From: Symbiodinium natans
Taxonomy: Eukaryota; Sar; Dinophyceae; Suessiales; Symbiodiniaceae
Reading direction: 5' to 3'
DNA: 60,000 nt
Assembly (NCBI GenBank): GCA_905221605.1
Contig: CAJNDS010002216.1
Location: 84,001-144,000 of the forward strand
Shown piece after piece: positions 1 to 9,582 of the stretch; position 1 is the first letter of the stretch; each line of letters starts with the position of its first letter. The translations under genes were made by a program, and so were the position numbers. Under the pieces are notes generated by a model. It had not been told where the DNA came from and made no database searches. It was given only the letters and a program-made list of their open reading frames with translations.

Positions 1-72
1 TTGCTGCCATATAAAGAAACCCAATACCCAACAAGGCTAAGGATCTAAAGTTACAGTAAAGCACCACAACCC

Positions 73-148
73 CAAACCCCAAACCCTAAACCCTAAACCC
101 TAAACCTTAAACCCTAAACCCTAAACCCTAAACCCTAAACCCTAAAAG
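73..148 (-). repeat. Telomere-type CCCTAAA array
   Basis: About ten CCCTAAA heptamers in a row with one CCTTAAA variant. The G-rich TTTAGGG strand is the minus strand. The position well inside a contig with host DNA on both sides makes it interstitial unless the window starts near a chromosome end. Confidence 0.9.
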
Positions 149-267
149 CAGCACAAAGAGAAGAAAGCCCTAAATGGTGGCCGGGTCGCCGTCAGCTCCC
201 AGGAGTTCCGATCAATCAACAGCCCGAGCCGGCATCCTGTAGAGAGGTCCTGCGTTCATGGAGGGGG

Positions 268-315
268 GGTTTAGGGTTTAGGGTTTAGGGTTTAGGGTTT
301 AGGGTTTAGGGTTTG
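268..315 (+). repeat. TTTAGGG array
   Basis: Six TTTAGGG heptamers on the plus strand, opposite in orientation to the array 120 bp upstream, followed by degenerate G-rich sequence to about 420. A further short array of the same orientation is at 824-860. Confidence 0.9.
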
Positions 316-547
316 GGGGGGGTGGGGGGCTCTGGGTTTTGGGGGTTGGGGCTTGGGGTTTGGGGTGTAAGGTTTAGAGTTTGGGAGGAAGGCTGTTTGG
401 GCATGGGTTTTGGGGTTTAGAGATTTGACTTCGCGTCCTTTTGACAAGGCTTAGAAGGAGTTTGCGCGGCATTCGCCCACGCGGTATCCGGATTCGTTGT
501 CGTAAATCCCACCCTTTCAGCTTGAGGACTCGCGGGTTCAAGGGTTG

Positions 548-757
548 ACTTGGGACTCTATGTACCTACAGTTTAGTAGTAACTACCCTTAGGTAGTAGG
601 TCTTGCCCATTAAGCCGTACTTGGTAGCCCAGTAACCCTATTATGATAAGGGCACCCTTTTTTGTGTTGCTTCTTTTATAAGGGAACCCATTTTGAAAAC
701 AAAAAACAGAGTAAAGGGTACACCTGGGCTACCCAGTGTAGGTAAAGAGGGTTTCAG
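548..757 (-). repeat. MITE-like family A copy interrupted by a second inverted repeat
   Basis: The outer arms (548-613 and 735-757) match family A read in reverse: a GGGACTCTATGTACCTACAG-type end and a GTAGGTAAAGAGGG-type end. Between them, about 622-734 forms its own inverted repeat with arms GGTAGCCCAG (623-632) and CTGGGCTACC (724-733). This reads as one short inverted-repeat element inserted into another. It has no coding capacity. Confidence 0.6.
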
Positions 758-1681
758 GGAGGGTTTAGGGTGTAAGGCCCTTCCTGGATCATGGTCCAGG
801 GGCTCCTGGTTTTCTTGCTCCAAGGTTTAGGGTTTAGGGTTTAGGGTTTAGGGTTTAGGGCTATCGCTTTCCTGGCGGGTCTTCGCAACCTCAGGCTTGC
901 ACAACTGGGAAATAAGGGCAGCTGATTTTAGGCTTCGCGGGTAAGGGTCTCTTGCTTACACTTGCATGTCTGCCAGGGAATCCTCGAGATAAGGGGCAGA
1001 ATGTAGCAGGGGGCGCAGAGAGGCAGTCTTGAACGAAAACTCCTTGAGCGAACGGAAGAGGACTCATCTGTTCTCCGAAACCTTACGAATATACCTTATG
1101 ATATGCATGTTTGAATAAAACCTTATGAATATACCTTATGAATATACCTTATGAATATACATTTTTGAACTGATCGTCTCATTTTCATCACTTGGTGAGT
1201 CATAAAATGGTAAAGAAGTTTGAGCAGAAATCCATTGAACAATTATTCCCGACTACAAGAAGCCTAATTGAACTACATCCGACAGCGGTCTAGAAACCAC
1301 ATGGACGGACTTGGATCCGAAAACCCTAAACCCTAAACCCAAAACCCCCAAAGGCTCCCGCGGCCCAGGACGTCCTTAAGTGGACGCCACTGCTTGGTAT
1401 TGATCTTCCCCGCCTGGCAAGCTTGGGGAATACGAATTTCAGTTTTGCCCGAAGACATCACCTGTCCAACTCCACAAGAAGTCGTAAGCTAGAGCATGGA
1501 GCAACACTCAGAGGGAAACAAAGCAAATGAGCGAGATGAGTTGCAGCACTGACACAAAAGGGACAAGGGGCGAGTTCACACTTACCTGCTTTGTCAACCG
1601 CTATTGGATAGGCTGGTGCAGACAACTAAACAACACAAAAAAGCAACTACGTCCATATCGAGGGTCAAGTGCTGGAACCGC

Positions 1682-1714
1682 CCTAAACCCTAAACCCTAA
1701 ACCCTAAACCCTAG
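1682..1714 (-). repeat. Short CCCTAAA array
   Basis: Four consecutive CCCTAAA units between unique filler sequences. Another two-unit remnant lies near 1320. Confidence 0.85.
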
Positions 1715-1814
1715 GACCACGGGGGGCGATGCTGCCTCTTGACCGTCTGCAAAGATCTTTGGCAGGTCGTAACCTTGGGCAAGCAAGCTGTGGCAGGGAT
1801 CAGCCAGATTGAGG

Positions 1815-1925
1815 GTATATGGGGGTTCTCCGAAAAGAGGAGTACCTTATTGGGGTCCCTGATTATAAGGAAACCCTACTATTTGGGGGTCTAAATTTGG
1901 GGGTCCCCTTTTTCTTAAACCCCCA
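1815..1925. repeat. Dispersed element family C copy
   Basis: The block containing GTACCTTATTGGGGTCCCTG, an ATAAGG tract and a TTTGGGGGTCT tract recurs with changes at 50297-50400, in the same order and at similar spacing. Weaker relatives are near 30530-30580 and 37410-37500. This is a short dispersed non-coding repeat family. Confidence 0.55.
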
Positions 1926-2042
1926 TTTGGTCATGTCACCTGCTTTGCTATGTCCAGCCCCGTCCGAATACCCGGGGGGGCCAACACCAAAGCGAGCGGA
2001 GCATTCCTTAGTACATGTACGGGAGTCAGTTTGAACAGGAGT

Positions 2043-2128
2043 TACCTGGGACCGCCTTTACCTGCAGTTTTATGGGTTTTGCCCAGGTAGTTACTACTAA
2101 ACTGTAGGGAAATAGAGCCCCAGGTAGG
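2043..2128 (+). repeat. MITE-like family A copy
   Basis: An inverted-repeat element of about 86 bp. Its left end ACCTGGGACCGCCTTTACCT pairs with the right end GGGAAATAGAGCCCCAGGTA; the centre carries the family's TTTTATGGGTTTTGCC and TAGTTACTACTAAACTGTAG blocks. Confidence 0.75.
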
Positions 2129-2174
2129 GTTGATCTTAAGGTATGGCCCACGTGATCTCAACTTTGCAGATACC

Positions 2175-2318
2175 CCCTAAACCCTAAACCCTAAACCCTA
2201 AACCCTAAACCCTAAACCCTAAACCCTAAACCCTAAACCCTAAACCCTAAACCCTAAACCCTAAACCCTAAACCCTAAACCCTAAACCCTAAACCAAACC
2301 CTAAACCCTAAACCCTAG
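2175..2318 (-). repeat. Long CCCTAAA array
   Basis: About twenty near-perfect CCCTAAA heptamers, among the longest arrays in the window, with one truncated unit (AAACCAAACCC) near 2295. Confidence 0.95.
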
Positions 2319-2423
2319 ACCCATTTGCCCCTACTGTAAGCCTGGTGAGTAGGCAGGCAACCCACCTCACAGGAGCCACAGACGCGGGGCGACAGTGTCC
2401 CAAACTCACAACCCACCCTATGG

Positions 2424-2523
2424 AGTTTAGAGTGTAGGGTTTAGGGTTTAGGGTTTAGGGTTTAGGGTTTTAGGGTTTAGGGTTTAGGGTTTAGGGTTTT
2501 AGGGTTTAGGGTTTAGGGTTTAG
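2424..2523 (+). repeat. TTTAGGG array with 8-mer variants
   Basis: About thirteen units of TTTAGGG including TTTTAGGG octamers at about 2466 and 2498. Its orientation is opposite to the array that ends 105 bp upstream, so the two could pair as a very large inverted repeat. Confidence 0.9.
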
Positions 2524-2925
2524 AAATTTTGGGGATAAGGGATTTAGGGTTCCAGAAGCCCTATAACAAACCGTGGGAGAGACTTTCATGAAAACCCTAA
2601 ATCCTAAACCCTTAGATTTGGAAAACAACTTACGTCTATGGCTAGCCATTGTCATTAAATTGCCAAATACTACCTTCCAGCAAGCACACAAAGAACGCAA
2701 AGCACCACAAGCAGACACTCGAAATCCCCCAGAGCCTCCCCTTTTGTAGATTTCATCTCGACCAGTCCGGTGTCCAGTCCAAACCCCACAGCCCTCAGCC
2801 CAAGATTGCCCTAAACCTTAAACCACCCTGAACTCCAGCAACAAAAATGCCTTTTCAGCTTGACCCACACCCAAGAACTCTGGCATCCTACCCCAAATCT
2901 AACCTTGAAAGCCCTTGAAATGCCC

Positions 2926-4022
2926 CTAAACCCTAAATCCAAAACCCTAAACCCTAAACCCTGAGCCCTAAACCCTAAACCCTAAACCCCAGGGCACCCC
3001 ACCCAGCAGCGTGGTGTCCCTGAGATCTCTCGCGCGCTCCGCGCGGAGTCCCGTGCCGCGGCTCTCGGGGAGGGTGGGGGTGAAGCCCAGCCTCAAAAAA
3101 CTCAGGGCTTAGGGTTTCGGGTTTAGGGGCTTGGTTGTTTTCTGTGTTTTTTGGGGTTTAGGGTTTCGGGTTTAGGGCTTGTTTGTTTTCTGTGTTTTTT
3201 GGTTAGGGGGTTGGGGTCGTTAGGGTTGAAGCGAAAACCCTTACCCCTCTTCGGGTTCTGGAGGAGGTCGCCAAACCCTAGGGTAAGCCCAGCCTCGAAT
3301 TGGGGAGGCTTAGGGGGAGGGTTTTTTTCGTTTAGGAGCCCTAAACCCTAAACCCTAAACCCTAAACCCTAAACCCTAAACCGGACAGCTGGTCTTTGTG
3401 CTCTTCAGCTTGTAAGGCAGGCTTATGTGAAGATTCTCATCTGGAATCTCAGGTACAAGCCTTGGCTGCACTCCGAAAGGTAGCTAGAAATTAGATCTCT
3501 AGCCGCCATTTTAAGAAACCCAATGAACCCCAAAAAGGCTGAGGATCTAAAGTTACAGTAAAGCACCACAAAGGAAACTCAGGTGCAAGCCCTGAGCCAC
3601 TAAATCCTCAAGCCCCAAGCCTCTCGGAGTCGAAGTTGTCGTGGGTTTAGGGTTTAGGGTTTAGGGTTTAGGGTTTAGGGTTTAGGGTTAGGGTTACCCA
3701 CCATCTGGGTGGTTGTCAAGATTATCATCGCTTTTAGGGTACCCTAAATATTAGGTGCGGTAATAAAATAGGGATCCAAAAAGGGACCATCATTGTGACA
3801 ACCAGCCATGTCCGTCTTTCTTGTTGGGCTTGAGGTTGTGGGCTTAGAGTTTAGAGGAGGGGTTGTTCTAGTCCTAAACCCTAAACCCTAAACCCTAAAC
3901 CCCAAACCCTAAACCCTAACTGGCTAAGCTGCGCCCTCGAGGTCCTGAACCCGACAGCACTAGACCCTGAGGTTTAGGGTTTAGGGTTTAGGGTTTAGGG
4001 TCTAGGGTTTAGGGTTTAGAGC
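2926..4022. repeat. Cluster of short telomere-type arrays in both orientations
   Basis: CCCTAAA arrays lie at about 2930-2990, 3337-3382 and 3872-3920; TTTAGGG arrays lie at about 3642-3692 and 3971-4020, with degenerate GGGTTT-rich DNA at 3100-3200. The filler between them has no supportable gene. Confidence 0.85.
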
Positions 4023-5181
4023 CTTAAGCCCGGACTATCGCGGAACAAATGCCCTCGACCCCAACAAAAAGCCGCTCAATCCCAATCATGCCTTAGCAAG
4101 GCCCCTCGCTCGCGACTCCGTCACAATTCTGCCCGAACAGAACCCAATAAACCTCAGTAAAGCCTCAGCAGAAGCCCTATAAACCCTAAGCATACCCCAA
4201 CAGTCCTCCGTATACCTAACCCGAATGAAACCCTAGCAACAGCCAAAAACCCGAATGAAAGAGTTGTAGCCAAAGGGCGCCATGCTTTGGGAGCACTTTG
4301 GTTCCATCTCGAGAACCTGCAATAGCATTTAACGTGTGCAAGGGGGGGGGGGGGGGGTGCATGAGGGCTTTCGAGGTTAGGCTTTACAGGGCTTATAGGA
4401 ATTGTAGGGCTTATGGGGTTTCTAGGCTTTGGGGTCTTGGGGCTTCCGAGGTTTCGGGTTGCAGCTTTGGGATGTTAGGTTTCAGGGGCCCAAAGGCTCG
4501 GGACTATGGGCTTCCGGGCAAAGGGATTTAAAAGTTTGCTGCATGGTAGAGCTTAGCATTTAGGGCTTCAGGGCTTGAGGGTTTTAGGAGTTTAAGGCCC
4601 TAAAAGTCAAACACCCTGAACCCTAGACCCAAAAACCCTACACCCTAAGCCCCTTAACACCCGAAACCCTGCAACCCTAAACCTAAAACTCTAAAACCCC
4701 AAACCCCAAGCACTGTCAGCATGCCTCCACTTCGAAATAGGCGAGGCCGCGCTCCAGGGAAAGAGGGCCTACAAGGGCTTAGGGTCTACGAGTGTAACCC
4801 AGGGTTTGGGGGACCTAATGATTAGGGTACTAGACACCCAAAGGACCCTACAATGAGGTCCCTGGAAGGATAGGGTTAAGGGCTTCGGCTTTGGTTGTTA
4901 GAGGTAGCTTTGGGCTTTCTGATTTCGGGGTGCAGGGGTGCGGGGCTGAGAACCCTAAGCCTTAAACCTCACGAGCCCCAAAACCAAGGCTCCGAAAGAA
5001 GTAACAAGTTCTCATGCTTGGGCTGCGTAGTGTTACAGAACTCACCAGAGGGTCCACTTGTAGCCTCTGCTCTGGCCCTCGTCCCCCTTACCCCACAGCC
5101 ATACCATGCTAAATGTTGTGTGTTTGGATGTACCAGCATGGCACGACAAGCGAGCCCCTGGGGCTTGACTTCCTGTATCCC

Positions 5182-5262
5182 AACCTGGGACCCTCTTTAC
5201 CTACAGTTTATTAACTAAGGGGAAGTACTCCTAAACTGTAAGTAAATAGAGTCCCAGGAACA
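5182..5262 (+). repeat. MITE-like family A copy
   Basis: Starts ACCTGGGACCCTCTTTACCT and ends AAATAGAGTCCCAGGA, with complementary ends. The centre is shorter than in other copies because the TTATGGGTTATACC block is missing. Confidence 0.8.
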
Positions 5263-5626
5263 GTCCCTTCTTGCATGGGGCGAAGGTGCCTTTGAAGCTT
5301 TGCCGGAAATCCTTTGTTGCAGTCGGTTCGGCGAACTTGAGGGAACAGAAATTGAAAAAAAAAAAAAAAACGTCGACCCTGCCATGAAAACCCATAGTCG
5401 CCCCGGATTTCGCGCCTACCAGGGCCACTCCTTTTGTAAGTCCTCGGTTGCGCTGCTTGGGGTCTACCATAGGCTTGACAGGCTTAGGGTTTAGGGGTTT
5501 AGGATTGAGAGTTTAGGCTTGAAAGATTTAGGGTTTAGGGTTTAGTGTTTCGGGCTTCGGAAACTCCACATCCTTCAGACATGTCCCGAAGTTTCCAGGA
5601 ACTAGGGGGTTTAGGGGTTTCGTTTG

Positions 5627-5735
5627 GGATGTTCCCCCCTATGCTAACAGTCCTTAATCGGGATTCTAATAGGGGGGGGGGGTACGATAATCCCCATCAA
5701 GGGTTGTTAGTGTAGTAAGGGGGAACATCCAAAGG
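5627..5735. repeat. MITE-like family B copy 1
   Basis: An inverted-repeat element of about 109 bp with termini GGGATGTTCCCCCCTA and GTAAGGGGGAACATCC. The centre contains AATCGGGATTCTAATAGGGG and a poly-G run. It shares ends and internal order with the copy at 6279-6381. Confidence 0.8.
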
Positions 5736-5924
5736 TTTCGTCTTTAGGGCTTGGGCAAGTTCGGGATTAGTGTGGACTGGAAAGGTAAGCTGGGGTACAC
5801 TTGGGAGCATGCTGATGCGACGGCACCAGCGCTCACACCTTGCAAACCTCACTGCCAAAGCCAAACAAGCTCAACCCTCAACCCTAAGTACTTTCTACCC
5901 TGAACCCTGATCCTAAAACCTGCC

Positions 5925-6015
5925 TGGGGCCCTCTTACCTACAGTTTTATGCGTTATACCTACCAACTCAGGGTAGTTACTACGAAACTGTAGGTAAAGA
6001 CCGTCCCAGGTAGAC
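5925..6015 (+). repeat. MITE-like family A copy
   Basis: Starts GCCTGGGGCCCTCTTACCTA and ends GTAAAGACCGTCCCAGGTA, about 91 bp, with the full TTTTATGCGTTATACCTACC centre. Degenerate CCCTAAA units run directly after it (6010-6130). Confidence 0.8.
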
Positions 6016-6278
6016 CCTAAACCCTAAACCCCTGCACCTGGGCTCCTAAACCCTAAACCCTAAAACCTACCCTAAACCCTGAACCCTGAACCCTGAACCT
6101 TAAACCCTAAACCCTAAACCCTAAACCCCTGCACCTGGGCTCCTACATGCGTCGGAGCCCTTGCAGCCGCGGCACCCGAGCTGCGTGTCGCGCGGGCGGC
6201 CTCCTCGGAAAGTTCCTGCACGTGCATTCAGCATTGCAAGGGTTTAGGGTTTAGGGTTTAGGGGTGTACCTTGAGGTT

Positions 6279-6381
6279 GGGATGTTCCCCCTTATACTAA
6301 CGGTCATGAATAGGGATTGTAGTACCCCCCCTTATGAAAATCCCTTTTCAGGACTGTCAGCATAAGGGGGAACATCCCAAA
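6279..6381. repeat. MITE-like family B copy 2, next to the viral element
   Basis: An inverted repeat of about 103 bp with termini GGGATGTTCCCCCTTATAC and ATAAGGGGGAACATCCC. It ends only about 41 bp before the left TIR of the viral element. The termini are longer and better matched than in copy 1. Confidence 0.8.
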
Positions 6382-6422
6382 TAAGGGATACAGTACTGTT
6401 AGCCCAGAACACCCCCCCCCAA

Positions 6423-6689
6423 AAAAATAGGTAAAAGGGGGATTCAGGGGCTAAGGCTCAGGGTCTGGGGTTCTGGGTTCCTTATTCGTTTTTTCTTACT
6501 TCGCTTCCTTCTTCGTTCTCTCTTTCTCGTTCCCTGTTTCGTTTTTCTTCACATCTCGTTTTTTCTCTCTAAATTTGTGCTTGTCTCATTCGTTATTTTT
6601 TCTGGGGCTTCGTGTTCCACCTTGTTCGTTCTCATTTTGTTAAGTACTTTTACCTTCACTTTTCATTTTGTGGGTGCCTGTTGTGGTTT
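6423..6689 (+). repeat. Left terminal inverted repeat
   Basis: Begins AAAAATAGGTAAAAGGGGGA and ends TGCCTGTTGTGGTTT. Compared with the right copy, mismatches occur near 6558 (G/A), 6574 (T/A) and 6611 (C/A). The strand is pyrimidine-rich (many TTCG and CTT tracts). In protein-primed replication such ends act as origins and carry the terminal protein, which is inferred here. The open frame across it is taken as chance. Confidence 0.95.
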
Positions 6690-6823
6690 GATTGATGAAG
6701 TTGTCTTTGTTTGCTTGAGACAACAAACTTGTTGTGACATGCAGATTGGGCTTCTTATCTGAAGCCATTTGTGACAGTCATCTTCTTTTGCAGTGCCTAG
6801 CCTCCTTCAAGCCACCTCGCAAG

Positions 6824-7553
6824 ATGGCTGATGTGATGCGTCAGGTTCGGTTTGTCAAAGAATTAAATATATTAGATAGGGGTCTAAATGGTCATTTATA
6901 TCCCTGAAAAGGGTGGCGATGATCCAAGCAAGGGTGGCAAGGACATCATTCCCACCATTGAGCCGGATGACATGATTCCGTCTAGCGAAGAGAGCGGTGA
7001 TGATTGGGAGGAAAACCTTCTGATTTCCTTCCATAAGGCGAAGCACTTCATCAAAGACTACCAACTTCAGGAGTACATTGAGTATGCCACGCCGGAGATG
7101 ATGTCAAACATTGAGACGGACTTGTACGAGGTTGCCCACTCCTTCTTCGTTGCCCATCGTGCAATTGACACCTTACTCAAGAAGAAGAAAGTCGTGAAGG
7201 GTCAGAAGAACGGCGTCGTCGTTCAGTATAACGGTGAGAACTTTGATGTCCAGATTGCCCTTGACCTTACCGTCAAGAACCTTCGCCAGACCTTGCGCCT
7301 TAATTTCCCATTGACCTTCACAAGCGATGACATGCTCGTCAACATGGGCTACTGGCTGGGCGGTGTGTTGCTCAACAAGCACTACCGCACAAGCCTTGCA
7401 AAGCAGGGTGTTACCAATGGCTCAACAATCGTTGTTCGCAAGTTGACTGACACCGACAAGCAGACCTTGGAGAAACCCAACGACAAGCGCAAGTTGAAAA
7501 CGTCCAAGAAGGATGGCTACAAGAAGGATGGCTCATCCGGTTCATCAAAGTGA
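6824..7553 (+). CDS. Ubiquitin-fold-like protein with a probable 67-nt intron
   Basis: The unspliced frame starts at 6888 and gives 221 residues. I favour an earlier start at 6824 (CGCAAGATGG context) with exon 1 at 6824-6844 and an intron at 6845-6911: CAG|GT at the donor, AAAAG at the acceptor, in phase 0, AT-rich between. The product then starts MADVMRQ and continues into GGDDPSKGG. Residues from about KNGVVVQYNGENF to GSTIVVRKL look like a beta-grasp ubiquitin-like domain: a strand pair, a helix (LTVKNLRQTLRL) and a closing strand. The tail is lysine-rich. Codon and base composition are GC-richer than the viral module and resemble the host. A CTTCTTTTGCAG acceptor-like site precedes it (about 6782-6793). 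No family assignment is possible by eye; it may be captured host cargo. Confidence 0.6.
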
Positions 7554-7714
7554 GTTTACGTGTCTCACAAAAGCCAAGTGCGAATGTGTGACGTGATGGG
7601 GAGCTAGGTTCCCCTCATAGCCTTGATGTGACAGTCCTTTGGTCCATGGCACAAACCGAACTGAGTCTGAACATACGTGTCAAAAAGTGAATGCTTGGAG
7701 CGTTGCTGTGCTTA

Positions 7715-7895
7715 CTTATTACTGCTTGTGCTTGAAGCATGGTTGTGCTTGAAGCGTGGTCGTGCTTGGTTGTGCTTGAGCGTGGTCGTGCTTGGTTGTG
7801 CTTGAGCGTGGTCGTGCTTGGTTGTGCTTGAAGCATGGTTGTGCTTGGTCGTGCTTGGTTGTGCTTGAAGCATGGTTGTGCTTGGCTGAGCTTAG
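7715..7895 (+). repeat. Tandem repeat between the two cargo genes
   Basis: Repeats of roughly 21-28 bp built on GTGCTTGGTTGTGCTTGA, with interspersed AGCGTGGTC or AGCATGGTT. Long open frames on both strands here come from the repeat and are not proposed as genes. Confidence 0.85.
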
Positions 7896-7988
7896 TTGCA
7901 GATGTACATGTGAAGCGTTGAAACCTCCACAGCATTTGTTGCTTATCAGTTTTGTTAGTTCTTGCGCTCACCCTTCCCTGTCTTCGCC

Positions 7989-8429
7989 ATGGCGTCCGGC
8001 AAGGTGAAGAAAAGCATTCTCAAGTGCAAAAAAGATGTCGCCGATATGAGTGAAGCATCCTTCATCAAGGGCATCCGCTTTGCAAAGACGGCAACCGAAG
8101 CAAAAGAGTTATCGTTTTCAACACTCCTTGATGAGGCATCCGTTGAGAAACTCCGCGAAATCAAGGAGTACATGAAGACCAACAAGACCAACACCTCCAA
8201 GAAGTTGGAAAAAATCGTGGAATGGGACGAGAACATGAAGTTGATGGTTCAGGTCCGGGATTATGTAAACGAAGCGGTGGCTCATGCAAAGAACAAGATG
8301 CACGACGCAATCATCAAGGAAGCGTCCAATGGAGATGAGGAGAACTTTGACGTAGCGGATGTTATGCAGATGATCGCCGTGAAGATTGCTTTAAAGGAGG
8401 AGCAGAGCAAGAACAGAATGTCATTGTGA
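7989..8429 (+). CDS. Hypothetical helical protein, second host-like cargo gene
   Basis: The frame is open from 7962, but the ATG at 7989 in CGCCATGGCG, a strong eukaryotic start context, is preferred and gives 146 residues. The protein begins MASGKVKKSILKCKKDVAD, is rich in Lys, Glu and Ala, and appears almost wholly alpha-helical; no signal peptide or membrane segment is visible. Like its upstream neighbour it has host-like GC content and lies between the left TIR and the AT-rich viral genes, with separate intergenic spacing rather than an overlapping viral arrangement. A TTATCAG acceptor-like site lies about 40 nt upstream. After the stop, a 13-bp piece (AATGTCATTGTGA) is directly repeated. 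I do not recognise a family; DNA- or RNA-binding is possible but not shown. Confidence 0.55.
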   Translation: MASGKVKKSILKCKKDVADMSEASFIKGIRFAKTATEAKELSFSTLLDEASVEKLREIKEYMKTNKTNTSKKLEKIVEWDENMKLMVQVRDYVNEAVAHAKNKMHDAIIKEASNGDEENFDVADVMQMIAVKIALKEEQSKNRMSL

Positions 8430-8539
8430 ACAACAATGTCATTGTGAGCAACTTTGCTAGTTATAGGTGTGTCTTTGCTTGAACAGAAGGCTCAAGAAGA
8501 GTTTGTACATAGAAACATGTTATAAATGCGCGTTAATGC

Positions 8540-8860
8540 ATACTCCAATGCGACGAGGAGCATCACCATATGCTCAAAACCGCATACCCATATGCACTTT
8601 TCCGCATCCACTTTGGAGCATGACCCAATGCACCAAATTCCACAAGGTGCATCATAATATGCTCCAGACCGCATACTGGAAACAGCATTAATCCCCACCG
8701 AAATAAGGCACCCAATGCTCAAAACCGCATACCCATATGCGCTTTTCCGCATCCACTTTGGAGCATACCCCAATGCACCAAATGCGACGGAGAGCATCAC
8801 CAAATGCTTCGTGGAGCATAATACAATGCACCCGTGTGCATCAACTCTTCTGTAGCGAAT
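8540..8860. repeat. GCAT/ATGC-rich repeat block
   Basis: A unit of about 60 bp, CGCATACCCATATGC followed by CTTTTCCGCATCCACTTTGG, occurs at about 8581 and again at about 8727 (period about 146 bp). Between and around these are many GCAT...ATGC half-sites (for example GGAGCATCACCA and GGTGCATCATAATATGC), giving many small inverted repeats. There is no gene; the frames on both strands are repeat translations. Confidence 0.8.
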
Positions 8861-8969
8861 GCGAGGTCAATTAAAATACCTATATATTTGGCTTAAAGAC
8901 GGTTCGCAAAACGTGAACTGTCAAAGAATTCGCTGATTAACATACCAAGAGACCCGTTTGCAAGAAACC

Positions 8970-9285
8970 GACTGTTTAGGGTTGTAGGGCTTATAGGGTT
9001 TGGGGTATAGTGTTTTATATGACTTTTGAAAGGATTCACCCCGTTGAGGGTCAATAAACAATTTTTTTCCTGATGAGGTTTGGGGTTTTAGAGTTTAGGG
9101 TTTAGGATATAGGGTTTAGAGTGATTGCGCCGAGCCAGTCGGCTCTTCCTATCATTGAGACGCTTCATGTGAGCGAACAACCATCTCAGAACTGGAGCGC
9201 TGGACATTTCAACTGTTTAGGGTTTAGGGTTTAGGGTTATAGGGTTGTTAGTGTTCAGGGTTTTCTGCTCTTAGGGTTTAGGCGC
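8970..9285 (+). other. Host-type debris inside the element: degenerate TTTAGGG and an LSU rRNA scrap
   Basis: TTTAGGG-like units occur at 8971-9012, 9075-9120 and 9215-9285, inside the TIR-bounded element. Between them, 9171-9199 matches, with one mismatch, a 29-nt piece of the LSU rRNA-like sequence found inverted near 46086-46120. The 20 nt at 9138-9157 (GTCGGCTCTTCCTATCATTG) matches what I remember of a 3' part of eukaryotic LSU rRNA. The two rRNA pieces are not adjacent in a normal LSU molecule. Confidence 0.65.
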
Positions 9286-9582
9286 TTTTGTAAGTTTTTC
9301 TAGTAGTCTGTGAGGGGATTTTCAATCTGGAGGTGTTTTTATTTTTAAACCTTCTTTTGTTTTACATTTGACTCAAAAAAAACCGCCATTTTGAAAAGAC
9401 CCCTCGGCGGGAGTTGCAAAAATTAGGGGCTTATGTTATGTTTTTTCCTCAATGTGGCTGTCGCCAATTACGCCGTCCCATGGGTTGGTTCATCTGATGC
9501 TCATGTTGCTAAACCCAGCCCAGCCTCCCAGCCCCCGCGCCCCAGAAAAAGCACTTAAAGAGTAGCCACCTTATATGGGTAT
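9286..9582. other. Non-coding junction between host-like left arm and viral module
   Basis: Mixed composition with no gene seen. It ends in an AT-rich leader with GCACTTAAAGAG about 31 nt before the ATG at 9583, one of four copies of a candidate early promoter motif. Confidence 0.5.
9552..9560 (+). promoter_or_regulatory. Candidate early promoter motif ACTTAAAG
   Basis: CACTTAAAG about 30 nt before the polymerase start. The same ACTTAAAR core occurs at 24746-24753, 26094-26101 and 26752-26759, each 28-33 nt before an ATG. Function is inferred from position only. Confidence 0.45.

Larger units (their letters stand above)
1..6422. other. Left host flank, repeat-rich, no convincing gene
   Basis: This 6.4 kb has no open frame with recognisable domains; the short frames present are translations of repeats. 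It holds CCCTAAA and TTTAGGG arrays separated by unique-looking filler, plus MITE-like inverted repeats annotated separately. A 66-bp block at 1-66 recurs with changes at 3502-3568 (shared core around GGATCTAAAGTTACAGTAAA), so at least one further dispersed repeat family is present. The composition is unlike the AT-rich viral module that follows. Confidence 0.7.

Noticed and set aside
6577-6762. Open frame of 61 codons across the left TIR and its inner edge
   Set aside because: Pyrimidine-rich TIR sequence gives a Leu/Phe/Val-rich translation by composition; no start context, and the right TIR copy does not extend the frame.
6787-6823. Possible relict spliced leader before the ubiquitin-like gene (GCAG then TGCCTAGCC...TTCAAG)
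   Set aside because: Only scattered matches to the leader sequence; too weak to list as a feature.
7173-7382. Minus-strand frame inside the ubiquitin-like gene
   Set aside because: Overlaps a better frame with a recognisable fold; no domain of its own.
7615-8007. Overlapping frames on both strands in the TGCTTGG repeat
   Set aside because: Periodic translation of a tandem repeat, not a gene.
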